DNA of 64,000 nucleotides, from the NCBI RefSeq assembly GCF_025506355.1, contig NZ_JANZYP010000010.1, positions 1 to 64,000 of the forward strand, read 5' to 3'. This stretch comes from Sphaerisporangium corydalis (GTDB taxonomy: Bacteria > Actinomycetota > Actinomycetes > Streptosporangiales > Streptosporangiaceae). The notes beneath the pieces are model-generated. The model ran no database searches, was not told the DNA's origin, and saw only the letters and a list, made by a program, of their open reading frames with translations. Numbering within the stretch: the first letter of the stretch is position 1; every line of letters starts with the position of its first letter. Shown in pieces: positions 24,128-32,383 of this stretch. A program made the translations under genes and the position numbers.

Positions 24128-24744
24128 GGCCGGGCCGGTCGTTGTCGGTTTTCGGGCATCACACCCGGCCCCTGTCCGCCAACGAGGTCGCCATCCCGGC
24201 CCGATCCGCCAACGAATTCGTCATCCCGCCTCGATCCGCCAACGAGGTCGTCATCCTGGCCCGATTCGCCAACGAGGTCGTCATCCTGCCCCGATCTGCC
24301 GACGAAGTCGCCATCTCTGCCCGTGTCCGTTGGTTCGGAGAACGGCAGCGGGCAACAGGAGCTGCCCGCGCACGCCACCAGGTCGTCGCACCCGGCGTTC
24401 ACCGCCTGGATCAGTGTTTCCCGGATCGTCTGGAGGTCGGAGATCTTTCGCTCCACCTCTGCCAGCTTGCCCGACGATCGCGCCCGCAGGCCGCCGTCCG
24501 GTTTGCCGTGACGGTGTGCCGTCGTCTCGACCAGGCCGGTCACCTCGTCCAGGGTGAATCCCAGCCGCTGCGCGACCTTGATCACGCGGAGGACGGTCAC
24601 GGTATTCGGCGGGTACAGCCGATGGCCGCCGTTGGTGCGCTGCGGCTCCTCCAGCAGGCCCCGCCGATGGTAGTAGCGCAGCGTCTGGGCATTGACCCCC
24701 GCCGCTTCCGCGACCTCTCCCGTACGCAGCCAATTCCCGCTCAT
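24124..24744 (-). CDS. MerR-family metal-type regulator with repeat tail
   Basis: 206-aa regulator. Residues 5-75 form the MerR winged helix ([37 protein letters not shown]), a coiled coil follows (~85-120), then a Cys-rich metal or thiol site, [17 protein letters not shown]. The last ~60 residues are five degenerate decamers of the type [10 protein letters not shown], coded by 30-bp tandem repeats and absent from ordinary MerR proteins. It overlaps the 119-aa gene upstream and ynfA downstream, both as ATGA. A classical MerR promoter lies before the operon. Confidence 0.9.
   Translation of the reverse strand: MSGNWLRTGEVAEAAGVNAQTLRYYHRRGLLEEPQRTNGGHRLYPPNTVTVLRVIKVAQRLGFTLDEVTGLVETTAHRHGKPDGGLRARSSGKLAEVERKISDLQTIRETLIQAVNAGCDDLVACAGSSCCPLPFSEPTDTGRDGDFVGRSGQDDDLVGESGQDDDLVGGSRRDDEFVGGSGRDGDLVGGQGPGVMPENRQRPARP
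24174..24323. repeat. Five 30-bp tandem repeats inside the merR gene
   Basis: Five diverged 30-bp units (24174, 24204, 24234, 24264 and 24294), each with a CCAACGAGGTCGTCATC-like core, code for acidic decamers in the regulator's tail. The length is a multiple of three, so copy number can change without breaking the frame. Confidence 0.85.
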
Positions 24745-25100
24745 GACGCCACCCGAGGAGCCGCGCCGCCAGCCACTGCCTGGGGAGCCGCGCCGCCCGC
24801 CCGGGACGCGAGCCCGTCGAGCACCGTGACGTGAGTCGCGGGAACGTGGATGTCCAGGGTCAGGATTTCACCGGCAGGAGTAAGGGTGAAGTCGAAGAAG
24901 GAGCAGCAGTTCGTCTCACGTGCCATCAGTTCGCGGGCGGTCTCCTCTATCTGTCGTCCGGCTTCCAGAGTCAGCCGAAGGTGTGTCGGTCCTACGCGTT
25001 CCAGGGCGCGCGACGCCGAGGCGAACAGGTCGTCGAACTCCGCCACCCGCAACGGACGGTCCTCGGTCGGAAGCGTGCATTCGGCCGGCGTCCAATCCAT
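24741..25100 (-). CDS. Hypothetical protein with Cys-Cys motif, first gene of MerR operon
   Basis: 119-aa soluble protein with an alpha-beta pattern and the motif RETNCCSFFDFTL, whose Cys pair could bind a soft metal or thiol-reactive compound. No family named with confidence; similar small proteins accompany MerR regulators in actinomycetes. GGAGGG lies four bases before ATG 25100. Its end overlaps the merR start by ATGA. An Ala/Gly repeat (GGAAPQAVAGGAAP) forms the C-terminus. Confidence 0.7.
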   Translation of the reverse strand: MDWTPAECTLPTEDRPLRVAEFDDLFASASRALERVGPTHLRLTLEAGRQIEETARELMARETNCCSFFDFTLTPAGEILTLDIHVPATHVTVLDGLASRAGGAAPQAVAGGAAPRVAS

Positions 25101-25159
25101 GGGCCCTCCAGGTGCCGAGGCCGCCGCCCGTCTTTCCCGCGAGCGTCGTCCCTTTCAGA

Positions 25160-25190
25160 CGGTAAGCCTGTACTCCGGTACAGGATGCAA
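25160..25190 (-). promoter_or_regulatory. MerR-type promoter with 19-bp spacer
   Basis: On the minus strand: -35 TTGCAT (190-185 of this kilobase), a 19-bp spacer holding the palindrome CCTGTAC-CGGA-GTACAGG (25167-25184), then -10 TTACCG (25165-25160). The over-long spacer with the operator between the boxes is the hallmark of MerR-activated promoters. It drives the 119-aa gene, merR and ynfA. Confidence 0.85.
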
Positions 25191-25255
25191 CCCCCGAAAC
25201 CATGGATGGCCCGAGCGGCGGCTTGACCTGCACCGGCACCGTTGTGGACAGTGCA

Positions 25256-26068
25256 CTAGGGCGTCCCGTCGCGCTCGCTTCCTTGGGTGAGGCGCTGGAA
25301 CTGCCGTTCGTGCACGCTCGCCACCCACTCCCAGCCGGGCTTGGCGGACGGGCCGACCCGCAGGTCGCTGGGATCGTGGCCGTCGCGCAAAGCGAGCACG
25401 TACGCTCGGTCCCGCTCGATCCGTGCGCGTACCTGATCGGCTCCGCCGACGGACCCGTGGCCGGGGACGACGACATCGACATCGCCTGCCACGCCGTCGA
25501 GCAGCCGCAGCGCGGCGAGGTAGTCCTCGATCGGGTCGGTGGTGCCGTTCAGGTCGAGCATCGGGATCAGGACGTCGGACAGCATGTCGCCTGCGATGAG
25601 GACGCCGCGCTCCTCGATCAACAGCGCCGCGTGGCCCGGGGCATGCGCCTCGTGCTCGATGATCCGGACCTCGGGGCCGTCCCACGGAATTCGCGCCGTG
25701 GCCGAGGGCAGGCCGGTGATGAGGCCGAGCAGGTCCAGCGGTACGTCGTCGGGGATGCCGAACCGGCGGGCGTCGATCCCGTTCGACAGCCGGGCCCTGA
25801 CGGTGTCCGCGCAGCGGGCCGTGCCGTAGCGGGGCGCTTCGCCGAGCCCGGGGTGCCAGAGCAGGTGATCCCAGTGCGGATGGGTGGAGAAGGCCACCAC
25901 GACGGTCTGCCCCGAATCGGACAGGTCGCGTGCGAGGCAGGCCAGTTCGTCCCCGTGTACCCCGGCGTCGACGAGCAGCACGCCGTCCTGGCCCTGCACG
26001 ACGACGGCGTTGCTCGCGCAGAACTCGCTCTGGTGGACCAGCACACCGTCCGTTACCTGCTTCAGCAC
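25256..26068 (-). CDS. MBL-fold metallo-hydrolase
   Basis: 270-aa metallo-beta-lactamase fold hydrolase with two-metal ligands THPHWDH (HxHxDH), a further His in HAPGHAALL, Asp in IAGDMLSD and a late His in VVPGHGSVG. The substrate cannot be told. It starts inside the end of the RibD-like reductase gene (7-base overlap), so the two form an operon divergent from the HxlR regulator. Confidence 0.88.
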   Translation of the reverse strand: MLKQVTDGVLVHQSEFCASNAVVVQGQDGVLLVDAGVHGDELACLARDLSDSGQTVVVAFSTHPHWDHLLWHPGLGEAPRYGTARCADTVRARLSNGIDARRFGIPDDVPLDLLGLITGLPSATARIPWDGPEVRIIEHEAHAPGHAALLIEERGVLIAGDMLSDVLIPMLDLNGTTDPIEDYLAALRLLDGVAGDVDVVVPGHGSVGGADQVRARIERDRAYVLALRDGHDPSDLRVGPSAKPGWEWVASVHERQFQRLTQGSERDGTP

Positions 26069-26658
26069 GGGTTGGCCTCCTTCACGTCCCGGACGGAGTA
26101 GTGATGCAGCGTGACGCCCTGTTCGAACGATCGCTGGTCGAGCAGGTCGAGCTCGATCGGCATGTCGTAGTCGTCGAACAGCGGCCTGCCGAAGCCGAGG
26201 ATCGCCGGGTGGGTGCAGAGCAGCAGTTCGTCAAGGAGGCCCGCCCGGAGCAGCTGCGTCGCGAGCGTCGCGCCGCCCACACTGATGGTGCCGTCGGTCC
26301 CGGCCCGCAGGGCGGCGAGTTGCTCGATCGCGTCGTCTCCGCCGATGATCCGGGTGTTGTGATCGGCGCTGAGGCGTGTGCGGGAGACGAGGATCTTGGG
26401 CTTGGCGATCCAGAGCTCGCCGTACTCACGCATGAAATCCGGCAGCGACGCGTCCTCGGGCGCCCGTGGCCAGTACTCCTCCATCGTCTCGTAGATGACC
26501 CGGCCGTGGACCATCAGCGCGAGCTCCCGCGTCCGCGCGTTGAACTCGCGATGCAGTTCCTCGGTGAGGCGCAGCCACTCGCCGGCACCGTTGTCCCCAG
26601 GAACCTGCTCGATCCGCAGGTCGAGGGACACGTTCATGAAATAGACGAAGCGGCCCAT
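26062..26658 (-). CDS. Dihydrofolate reductase/RibD C-terminal-like protein
   Basis: ~198-aa protein of the RibD C-terminal/DHFR-like fold: N-terminal GRFVYFMNVSLDLRIE, the LMVHGRVIYETMEEYW helix, ILVSRTRL and a phosphate-binding GGATLATQLL near residue 150. These uncharacterised NADPH-binding proteins are common in actinomycetes. AGAGGAG immediately precedes two consecutive ATGs; 26658 is taken as the start (GTG 26673 is possible). It is divergent from hxlR across one palindrome. Confidence 0.85.
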   Translation of the reverse strand: MGRFVYFMNVSLDLRIEQVPGDNGAGEWLRLTEELHREFNARTRELALMVHGRVIYETMEEYWPRAPEDASLPDFMREYGELWIAKPKILVSRTRLSADHNTRIIGGDDAIEQLAALRAGTDGTISVGGATLATQLLRAGLLDELLLCTHPAILGFGRPLFDDYDMPIELDLLDQRSFEQGVTLHHYSVRDVKEANPC

Positions 26659-26673
26659 CATCTCCTCTTTCAC

Positions 26674-26698
26674 TAGTGGTTGCGATTTGCAACTACTA
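26674..26698. promoter_or_regulatory. Palindromic operator between RibD-like gene and HxlR gene
   Basis: TAGTGGTTGC (26674-26683) and GCAACTACTA (26689-26698) form a 10-bp inverted repeat with one mismatch and a 5-base centre, between the two divergent starts. This is the expected place for the adjacent HxlR regulator to bind. Confidence 0.65.
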
Positions 26699-26731
26699 TA
26701 GGGAGGGCGAAATACCTGTCAAGGAGGAATC

Positions 26732-27268
26732 GTGCAACCACGGTCCGGGTGTCCGATCAACGCCGCCGTCGAAGTGCTCGGAGATCGCTGGACGTTGCTC
26801 GTGCTTCGCGACGTCATCTTCGGCGACCGCCGGTACTTCCGGGCGCTGCTCACCGGGTCGATGGAGGGCATCGCATCGAACATCCTCGCCGACCGCCTCG
26901 TACGGCTCGTCGAGGCGGGGCTCCTCACCCGTGGCACCGCGGCGCGGGGGCAGCGCGCTCGGTACAGCCTCACCGAAGCCGGCATCCGAACCCTTCCGAT
27001 CATCTACGCCCTCGGCGACTGGGGCCTCGACTGGCGCCCCGGCAGCGACGAGCTCCGGAGCCGGCAGGAGATCATGCGCGCTGAGGGTCCGGCGTTCGTC
27101 GAGGAACTCATGGACGAGCTCCGCGTCCGTCACCTCGGCGCCCCGCCGATGCCGCACGACGGCCCAGGCCCGCTCGAGCGCCTCGACGCCGCACTGCAGA
27201 GCGCGCGACCGCTGAGTACGCGACCGCTGAGTACGCAAGGGGCGCACAACGAATCGGACGGTCCATGA
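26732..27268 (+). CDS. HxlR-family transcriptional regulator
   Basis: 178-aa winged-helix regulator. The GCPINAAVEVLGDRWTLLVL opening and NILADRLVRLVEAGLLTR recognition region are diagnostic of HxlR, and the N-terminal Cys7 may be redox- or electrophile-sensitive. GTG start with AAGGAGG seven bases upstream. The C-terminus ends in a tandem 15-bp duplication coding RPLST twice (about 27207-27236). It is divergent from the RibD-like/MBL operon, which it likely controls. Confidence 0.9.
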   Translation: MQPRSGCPINAAVEVLGDRWTLLVLRDVIFGDRRYFRALLTGSMEGIASNILADRLVRLVEAGLLTRGTAARGQRARYSLTEAGIRTLPIIYALGDWGLDWRPGSDELRSRQEIMRAEGPAFVEELMDELRVRHLGAPPMPHDGPGPLERLDAALQSARPLSTRPLSTQGAHNESDGP

Positions 27269-27329
27269 CCTCGCCCAGCACCGCACCCGCACAGGTCCCA
27301 CCAGCCTGGGACCACGCGGGCCGATGGGG

Positions 27330-27893
27330 TCAGCGATGTCGGCGGTACCGCAGCTCCACGATCCCGCTGCTGGAGGGGGCGCTGGAGACCAGGTCGAGCT
27401 GGTAGGACCTGGGAACGCCGTCGAACAGCCGGGTGCCCTCGCCCGCGACGTAGGGGAACATGCTCACGTGGAGCTCGTCGATCAGGTCGAGCCGCATGAG
27501 CGACCGCCAGAGGCTGACGCCGCCCCAGACGATGATGTGGCCGTCACCGCCCTGCCTGAGCTTGTCGACCTCCTCTGTCGTGTCGCCGGCGGCGATGGTG
27601 GTGTGGGCCCAGTCGGCGGTCGTCAGGGTCCGGGAGAAGACGACCTTGCGACCGGCGTTCAGGATGCCGGAGAACGGGTGGTCGGTGGCCGTCGTCATGG
27701 ACGCGCCGATGGACTCGTAGGAGGTACGGCCCATGACGTGCGCGTACGCGCTCCGGAGAAAGTCGAGGTGCGCCGGGTCGTCGGGCTCACGGTTCTCGGG
27801 CAGGTCGAAGCAGAACTTCCAGAAATCGGTGTCCTCGTCGGCGAGAAGGCCGTCGAGGGAGTAGTTGAACACTGTCGCTATCAGTTTCCGCAT
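27330..27893 (-). CDS. Second dihydrofolate reductase family (RibD-like) protein
   Basis: 187-aa RibD-C/DHFR-fold protein (RKLIATVFNYSLDGLLA, HVMGRTSYESIG, KVVFSRTLTTADW, GHIIVWGGVSLWRSLMRLDL). It has the usual length and NADPH-binding glycine motif, and differs clearly from the copy at 26062. It is convergent with hxlR. Enzymatic role unknown. Confidence 0.88.
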   Translation of the reverse strand: MRKLIATVFNYSLDGLLADEDTDFWKFCFDLPENREPDDPAHLDFLRSAYAHVMGRTSYESIGASMTTATDHPFSGILNAGRKVVFSRTLTTADWAHTTIAAGDTTEEVDKLRQGGDGHIIVWGGVSLWRSLMRLDLIDELHVSMFPYVAGEGTRLFDGVPRSYQLDLVSSAPSSSGIVELRYRRHR

Positions 27894-28190
27894 GATCAGA
27901 ACTCCGTGGTCTCGGGTCGTCTGGGGGTCGTGCTCACTGGGGAACGGGCCGCGGCGCTCGCGTGGCAGCGGCGGCTGTGGCCTGTCGCCTGGGGTTCAGA
28001 CGCCATTGCCGCCCGAAACTCATCGGCATGAAGCGCGTGGCGTCGCCGCCCAGGGCTGGGGGCGGGCCGAGGTGACCACGTCGTGCGGCCGGCCCAGGGG
28101 GATGCGGCTGATCTCGCCGAGGCGGTGAGCTCGCTGAGCGGACGAAAGGGGACGCGTCGGAGCGCGGCTCAGATGACCTTGAGCAGCGGC
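27894..28190. other. Intergenic region without a gene
   Basis: About 300 bases between two same-strand genes. The only structure seen is a 16-bp word, AGATGACCTTGAGCAG, at 28171-28186 repeated at 28193-28208. The second copy codes for the last residues of the DJ-1-like protein, so the first looks like a duplicated gene end. Confidence 0.5.
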
Positions 28191-28880
28191 TTAGATGACC
28201 TTGAGCAGTTGTTCGGCCAGGACGGCTGCCGAGGCGGGGTTCTGTCCGGTGAACAGGTTGCGGTCGACGACCGTGTAGGGCTGCCACATCTCGCCCTTGG
28301 TGAAGTCGACGCCCAGGTCGATGAGCTCGTCCTCCAGCAACCAGCGGGCCTTCGGGCCGAGCCCCACCGCGTTCTCCTCATCGTTGGTGAACGCGGTGAC
28401 CCGGTAGCCGGCGAACGGCGAGACACCGTTGATCCTGGTCGCGAGCATGGCGGCCGGGGCGTGGCAGACGATGGCGAGGGGCTTGCCGGAGGCGAGCGCC
28501 GCGGTCAGCAACCGGCCGGCATCCGCGTCGAGGCACAGATCCTCCATGGGGCCGTGGCCGCCGGGGAAGTAGACGGCGTCGTAGTCCTCCAGACGGGCGT
28601 GCGCCAACCGGATCGGCCGCCGCATCACCTCCGCGGAGCGGATGACCTCCTCGAGATCGATAGCGGCCTGGGCGCTGCCGGCCATCTCGGGCCGCAGGCT
28701 CATCATGTCCACGGTCGGGACCACCCCGCCGGGGGTCGCGACCACGACCTGGTGACCGGCCTCGGTGAGCGCCTTGTACGGGGCCGCGAACTCCTCGGCC
28801 CAGAATCCCGTCGCGTGCCGGGTGCCGTCCTTGAGCGTCCAGTACGCCGCCCCGCTCATCACGAAAAGCACCTTCGCCAT
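28191..28880 (-). CDS. DJ-1/PfpI family protein (class I glutamine amidotransferase-like)
   Basis: 229-aa DJ-1 superfamily protein with the nucleophile elbow AIVCHAPAAM (reactive Cys), upstream Glu in WAEEFAAPY and FPGGHGPMED. The longer form with cap segments resembles Hsp31/HchA-type glyoxalases or chaperones more than plain PfpI. ATG 28880 is preceded by a GGGGGCGG stretch. Monocistronic as far as can be seen. Confidence 0.88.
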   Translation of the reverse strand: MAKVLFVMSGAAYWTLKDGTRHATGFWAEEFAAPYKALTEAGHQVVVATPGGVVPTVDMMSLRPEMAGSAQAAIDLEEVIRSAEVMRRPIRLAHARLEDYDAVYFPGGHGPMEDLCLDADAGRLLTAALASGKPLAIVCHAPAAMLATRINGVSPFAGYRVTAFTNDEENAVGLGPKARWLLEDELIDLGVDFTKGEMWQPYTVVDRNLFTGQNPASAAVLAEQLLKVI

Positions 28881-28987
28881 CGGACAGCCGCCCCCTCGTC
28901 CGCAGTAACCCGGTCGCCACAAAGCCCTGACCAGGACGTTCATCCCCCATCATGATCGAGGCCACACCGCCGCTCCGGTTCGAAGAA

Positions 28988-29080
28988 TTATGCGTAGGCG
29001 GCTTTCCGGGACTTCATGTGAATCTCGGGCTTGGGTGGTTTTGCTTTTCGCTTTCTCGGACCTTTCGCTACTCTGCTCAT
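28988..29080 (-). CDS. Tiny basic peptide (30 aa)
   Basis: A 30-codon frame with GAGGGAG ahead of ATG 29080. The peptide is strongly basic (RVAKGPRKRKAKPPKPE), which could bind nucleic acid, or this could be chance. The leader region and absence of competing genes make translation plausible; no family is recognised. Confidence 0.4.
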   Translation of the reverse strand: MSRVAKGPRKRKAKPPKPEIHMKSRKAAYA

Positions 29081-29195
29081 CGTGTTCTCCCTCGTTAAAA
29101 TTGCTCCCGTACCCACTACGAGTGACAGCTTTTCGCCGGAGTCGAGCGAAGCCCAGGTCAATCGCCCCACTCGATATGCGCCGTACAGTTCGCCT

Positions 29196-29603
29196 ATGTC
29201 TCTTCTCAGAAGCCTGGCCCCCATCAAGGCGGGTCAGGTAACCGTCAGCAAGATGTTCATGGCGTTGATCATTCTTGTCTCGGCGGTGGTGGGTGGGGTG
29301 GTGACGAGCCTCCTGCCGCGCGGCGACGTCCCGCTGATCGTCGCTGAAGGGCATGCTCAGCTCACCATGCGAGGGTCGGGCTCGTTCCAGCCGGATGATG
29401 GAGTGACGGCGTTACTTCCGGCCAATGTGTGGTGGACCGACAGTGGCGGTGGCGAGCATGTTGGAGGCCGTCCCTCGTGTCTTTGGGACGAGAAGAACAA
29501 GGGCAATGAGAACAAGTGGTCCAGGGTGGAGGCCGGTTATCGGTGGATGAAGATGCCGAGCGGTGGATCGTATCCCCTGGTCGCCTGGCTCAGGTGCCCT
29601 TAG
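29196..29603 (+). CDS. Hypothetical membrane-anchored protein
   Basis: 135-aa frame with one membrane segment (MFMALIILVSAVVGGVVTSLL at ~20-40) and an exported, Trp-rich C-terminal part (ANVWWTDSGGGEHV, PSCLWDEKNKGNE, AGYRWMKMPSGG). Start uncertain: ATG 29196 or 29254, neither with a strong ribosome site. No family recognised; GC is a little lower than its neighbours. Confidence 0.5.
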   Translation: MSLLRSLAPIKAGQVTVSKMFMALIILVSAVVGGVVTSLLPRGDVPLIVAEGHAQLTMRGSGSFQPDDGVTALLPANVWWTDSGGGEHVGGRPSCLWDEKNKGNENKWSRVEAGYRWMKMPSGGSYPLVAWLRCP

Positions 29604-29640
29604 CTTCCGGAATATGAGCAGCAGGCGGTCGGGTGGGGGG

Positions 29641-30162
29641 TCAGGAGGCGAGGAGGTCGAAGTGGAAGCCGATGAGGAGGAGGGTCGCGGCGACCAGGCG
29701 TAGGGGGGCGGCAGTGGGGTGTCTGAAGCCGTCGGCCGTCCAGTGGACCAGGGCGGTCAGGGCGAACCAGATCGCGCAGCCGGCGCCGGTGCCGGCGATG
29801 GCGGCGACGATCACCAGGGTGATGTTGGCGGGTGTTTCGAGCTTCGAGCCGGTGAGGTGCCACAGCGGGTAGTTACGTAACGCGACGTAGATCGCTGCGG
29901 ACATGCCGATGATCCCCGCGGCGATCAGGGTGACGAAGTGGACGACGAGGTTCGTCTCCGTGGGGCGGTCTATTTGGACCTGGGCCGCCCGCAACCGCGT
30001 GGGGCCGACGATGTCGAGCACGATGGTCGCCCCGCTCGCGAAGGCTGTGATCTTGCCGAGGCGACCCAACCAGATCATGGGCATGCCCAGCAGGTCGTTG
30101 CCCAGCGTCGACCTGCCCTCCGACCACATCCGCCATGCGTCGAAGTAGCTGATGTCAGGCAT
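29641..30162 (-). CDS. Hypothetical integral membrane protein
   Basis: 173-aa protein with four predicted membrane helices (ITAFASGATIVLDIVG, VVHFVTLIAAGIIGMSAAIY, ITLVIVAAIAGTGAGCAIWF, LRLVAATLLLIGFHF) and a soluble N-terminus. No catalytic motif or known family. Convergent with the preceding hypothetical gene. Confidence 0.6.
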   Translation of the reverse strand: MPDISYFDAWRMWSEGRSTLGNDLLGMPMIWLGRLGKITAFASGATIVLDIVGPTRLRAAQVQIDRPTETNLVVHFVTLIAAGIIGMSAAIYVALRNYPLWHLTGSKLETPANITLVIVAAIAGTGAGCAIWFALTALVHWTADGFRHPTAAPLRLVAATLLLIGFHFDLLAS

Positions 30163-30281
30163 GACCGGAGCCTAGAAGTCGCGGAGGTGGTTGCCTAGCG
30201 GATGGTGAGGGATCACCCGTGCCGGTACTGAATGCCCGTCGCGATATCCCCGCGTAATTCAGGGCGGCCGGAGGCCGCGGG

Positions 30282-30917
30282 TCAGGAGCACTCGCGCATG
30301 ATGTCCGCCAGTTCGTCGGGTCGCATCGGCGGTTCGGGTAGGGGGTGGGCCGCTGAGGCGCGTAGGCCGTCGAGCATGAGGGCGAGCTGGCGGCGCCATG
30401 CCTGCGGCCTGACGTGGGCGGTGGCCTCGACCGTGCGGGCGGTTCCCCAGGTCACGAAGGCCATGTCCTCGAGGGTGACGTCGCTTCGCAGTGCTCCGGA
30501 GTCGCGCGCCCGCTCGATGATCTGCTTCATCAGCTCGTACCCGCGCACGTGGCCCTCGGTCGGGGGTGCCTGGGGGACGCGGCGGCAGACGAGGTCGTTG
30601 TAGCCGCGGTCGGCGGCCTGCAGTTCGCAGATCCGTTCCAGGAAGTGGACCAGGCACTCCCACGGATCGTCCATGGCCAGGGCCTGCTCGGCGAATCGCA
30701 CCACGGTCCCGGCGCGGTCGGCGAAGACGGCTCCGATCAGGTCGGCGCGGTCGGGGAAGTGGTTGTACAGCGTGCCGCTGCTCACCCCGGCCGTACGGGC
30801 GATCTCGTCCAGGGAGACGTCCAGCCCGCGCGCGGCGTACAGCTCCTGGGCGGCCTTGATCAGCAGGTCACGGTTGCGCTGCGCGTCCTTCCTCAGTGGC
30901 TTCGCGCGAGTCGGCAT
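30282..30917 (-). CDS. TetR-family transcriptional regulator
   Basis: 211-aa TetR repressor: DNA-binding domain at residues ~8-60 (LLIKAAQELYAARGLDVSLD, EIARTAGVSSGTLYNHFPDR) and an all-helical ligand domain. It is divergent from an SDR gene, with two inverted repeats of the same TAAGTTG word between them, so autoregulation plus control of the SDR is likely. Confidence 0.92.
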   Translation of the reverse strand: MPTRAKPLRKDAQRNRDLLIKAAQELYAARGLDVSLDEIARTAGVSSGTLYNHFPDRADLIGAVFADRAGTVVRFAEQALAMDDPWECLVHFLERICELQAADRGYNDLVCRRVPQAPPTEGHVRGYELMKQIIERARDSGALRSDVTLEDMAFVTWGTARTVEATAHVRPQAWRRQLALMLDGLRASAAHPLPEPPMRPDELADIMRECS

Positions 30918-30932
30918 GAGAGCGATCCTACC

Positions 30933-30993
30933 TAAGTTGACCGCATTCCCAACTTATGGCTACGCTCCAAGAAGTTGACGGTACAGTCAACTT
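30933..30993. promoter_or_regulatory. Two TetR-type operators
   Basis: TAAGTTG(10)CAACTTA at 30933-30956 and AAGTTGAC(6)GTCAACTT at 30972-30993 share the half-site AAGTTG. They sit between the divergent tetR and SDR genes. Confidence 0.7.
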
Positions 30994-31025
30994 ACGGAAA
31001 TCCGATCGAGGAGCTGACCTCTCGC

Positions 31026-31748
31026 ATGCCCAGAACCCTCGCGATCTTCGGTGCCGGCCCCGTCCTGGGCCTGTCCCTCGCCCGCCGATTCGGCAGTGAA
31101 AGCTTCCGCGTCGCACTCGTCGCCCGTACCACCGAGAATCTCGGCCATCTCGTCGCCAGGCTCGCCGAGGACGGCATCGAGGCGGCCGGTTTCGTCGCCG
31201 ACGTCTACGACCGCGAGCAGCTCGCGGGTGCCGTCGCGGCCATCACCGCGGAATACGGCCAGATCGACGTGGCCGAGTTCAGCCCGGGGGGCGGCGACAT
31301 GGGCGAGGGCATCAGGCCCGTGCTGGACGTCGACCCCGAGAATCTGCAGTTCATTCTCGACCGCTTCCTGCTCTCGGGTGTGGCCCTGGTCCGGGCCGTG
31401 CTGCCGGGCATGGTCGAGCGCGGCGACGGCGCGATCTTGTTCACCGCGGGACAGTCCGGCGTCCACCCGGCGCCGTTTCTCGGCAACATCGGCATGGCGC
31501 AGGCGGCGCTGCGCAACTACTACTCCAACCTCAACCGTGTGGCCGCCGGCCAGGGGGTCTACGTCGGCGCCGTCAACGTCGGCGCGCTGATCGAGGGCAG
31601 CGTGCCGCACCGGGCGATCATGGCGTCCACCGAGCCGCTCGGGTTCGAGCCGGAGGTGATCCACCCTGACGTGTTCGCCGAGAGCTTCTGGGACCTGTAC
31701 GCCAAGCGCGACCGCGTGGAGGCTCTGGTCGGCTCGTTCGGCCAGTAG
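31026..31748 (+). CDS. Short-chain dehydrogenase/reductase family protein
   Basis: 240-aa Rossmann protein. The N-terminal nucleotide motif is IFGAGPVLGLSLARRFG; an acidic FVADVYDREQ follows, but the usual catalytic YxxxK is not evident (NIGMAQAALRNYYSNLNRVA occupies that region), so activity may be altered. ATG 31026 has GAGGAG about 14 bases upstream; an in-frame start at 30975 would lie inside the operator. Likely repressed by the divergent TetR. Confidence 0.8.
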   Translation: MPRTLAIFGAGPVLGLSLARRFGSESFRVALVARTTENLGHLVARLAEDGIEAAGFVADVYDREQLAGAVAAITAEYGQIDVAEFSPGGGDMGEGIRPVLDVDPENLQFILDRFLLSGVALVRAVLPGMVERGDGAILFTAGQSGVHPAPFLGNIGMAQAALRNYYSNLNRVAAGQGVYVGAVNVGALIEGSVPHRAIMASTEPLGFEPEVIHPDVFAESFWDLYAKRDRVEALVGSFGQ

Positions 31749-31791
31749 GACCTGCGAGGGGCAGGCAAGTCGAGAGCAGTACGCAGATTAG

Positions 31792-31859
31792 AGAGCACTG
31801 CTCTTGACTGTGACGGGTTGTCGGGGCATGCTTGTTCTTGAGCGAGAGCAGTGCTCTCG
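31792..31859 (+). promoter_or_regulatory. Promoter bracketed by two matching palindromes
   Basis: A -35 TTGACT (31804-31809) and -10-like CATGCT (31827-31832), 17 bases apart, are flanked by AGAGCACTGCTCT (31792-31804, overlapping the -35) and CGAGAGCAGTGCTCTCG (31843-31859). The second palindrome lies between promoter and gene. No regulator gene is adjacent; the TetR at 30282 has a different operator. Confidence 0.6.
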
Positions 31860-31884
31860 TAAGGAATCTGCCGAGGAGCCTGCC

Positions 31885-32328
31885 ATGACCCGCTACATCG
31901 AACCGAGCCGTATGGACCACCTGTTCAACCGCACGGTCGCGGGCCTCACCCGGCTCGGGGTCAGTGTCTGGGGTTCTCGGATCCTGTACGTCCGCGGCCG
32001 GTCCAGCGGCGATTGGCGGACCACGCCGGTGAACGTGCTGACCCTGGACGGCACCCGGTACCTGGTCGCGCCTCGCGGCATCACCCAGTGGGTGCGCAAC
32101 GTGCGCGTATCCGGTAACGGCGAACTGCGCGTCGGCCGTCGCGCCGAACCGTTCACCGCCACCGAGCTGTCCGACGACGAGAAGCCGGCCATCCTGCGGG
32201 CGTACCTGAAGCGCTGGGGCTGGGAGGTCGGCAGGTTCTTCGAGGGGCTCGACGCGAACGCGTCCGACGAGCAGGTGCGGGCGATCGCTCCGGGCTTTCC
32301 CGTCTTCCGGATCGACCAGGGGGCCTGA
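31885..32328 (+). CDS. Deazaflavin (F420)-type nitroreductase family protein
   Basis: 147-aa split beta-barrel protein resembling the F420-dependent DDN/DUF385 family: LYVRGRSSGDWRTTPVNVL with the conserved RxSGxxR-type start, YLVAPRGITQWVRNVR for cofactor-phosphate contact, and RVGRRAEPFTATEL. GAGGAG lies eight bases upstream of ATG 31885. Substrate unknown; quinone or nitro-compound reduction is typical. Confidence 0.85.
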   Translation: MTRYIEPSRMDHLFNRTVAGLTRLGVSVWGSRILYVRGRSSGDWRTTPVNVLTLDGTRYLVAPRGITQWVRNVRVSGNGELRVGRRAEPFTATELSDDEKPAILRAYLKRWGWEVGRFFEGLDANASDEQVRAIAPGFPVFRIDQGA

Positions 32329-32383
32329 ACCCTCCGCTGGTGGATGCCGGAAGGCGGGGGATGGCCGTGGCGAGTCACAGCGG

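Noticed and set aside
24174-24323. Regular 30-bp repeats that could suggest a CRISPR array
   Set aside because: Units abut with no spacers and code in frame for the MerR tail, so this is a coding minisatellite.
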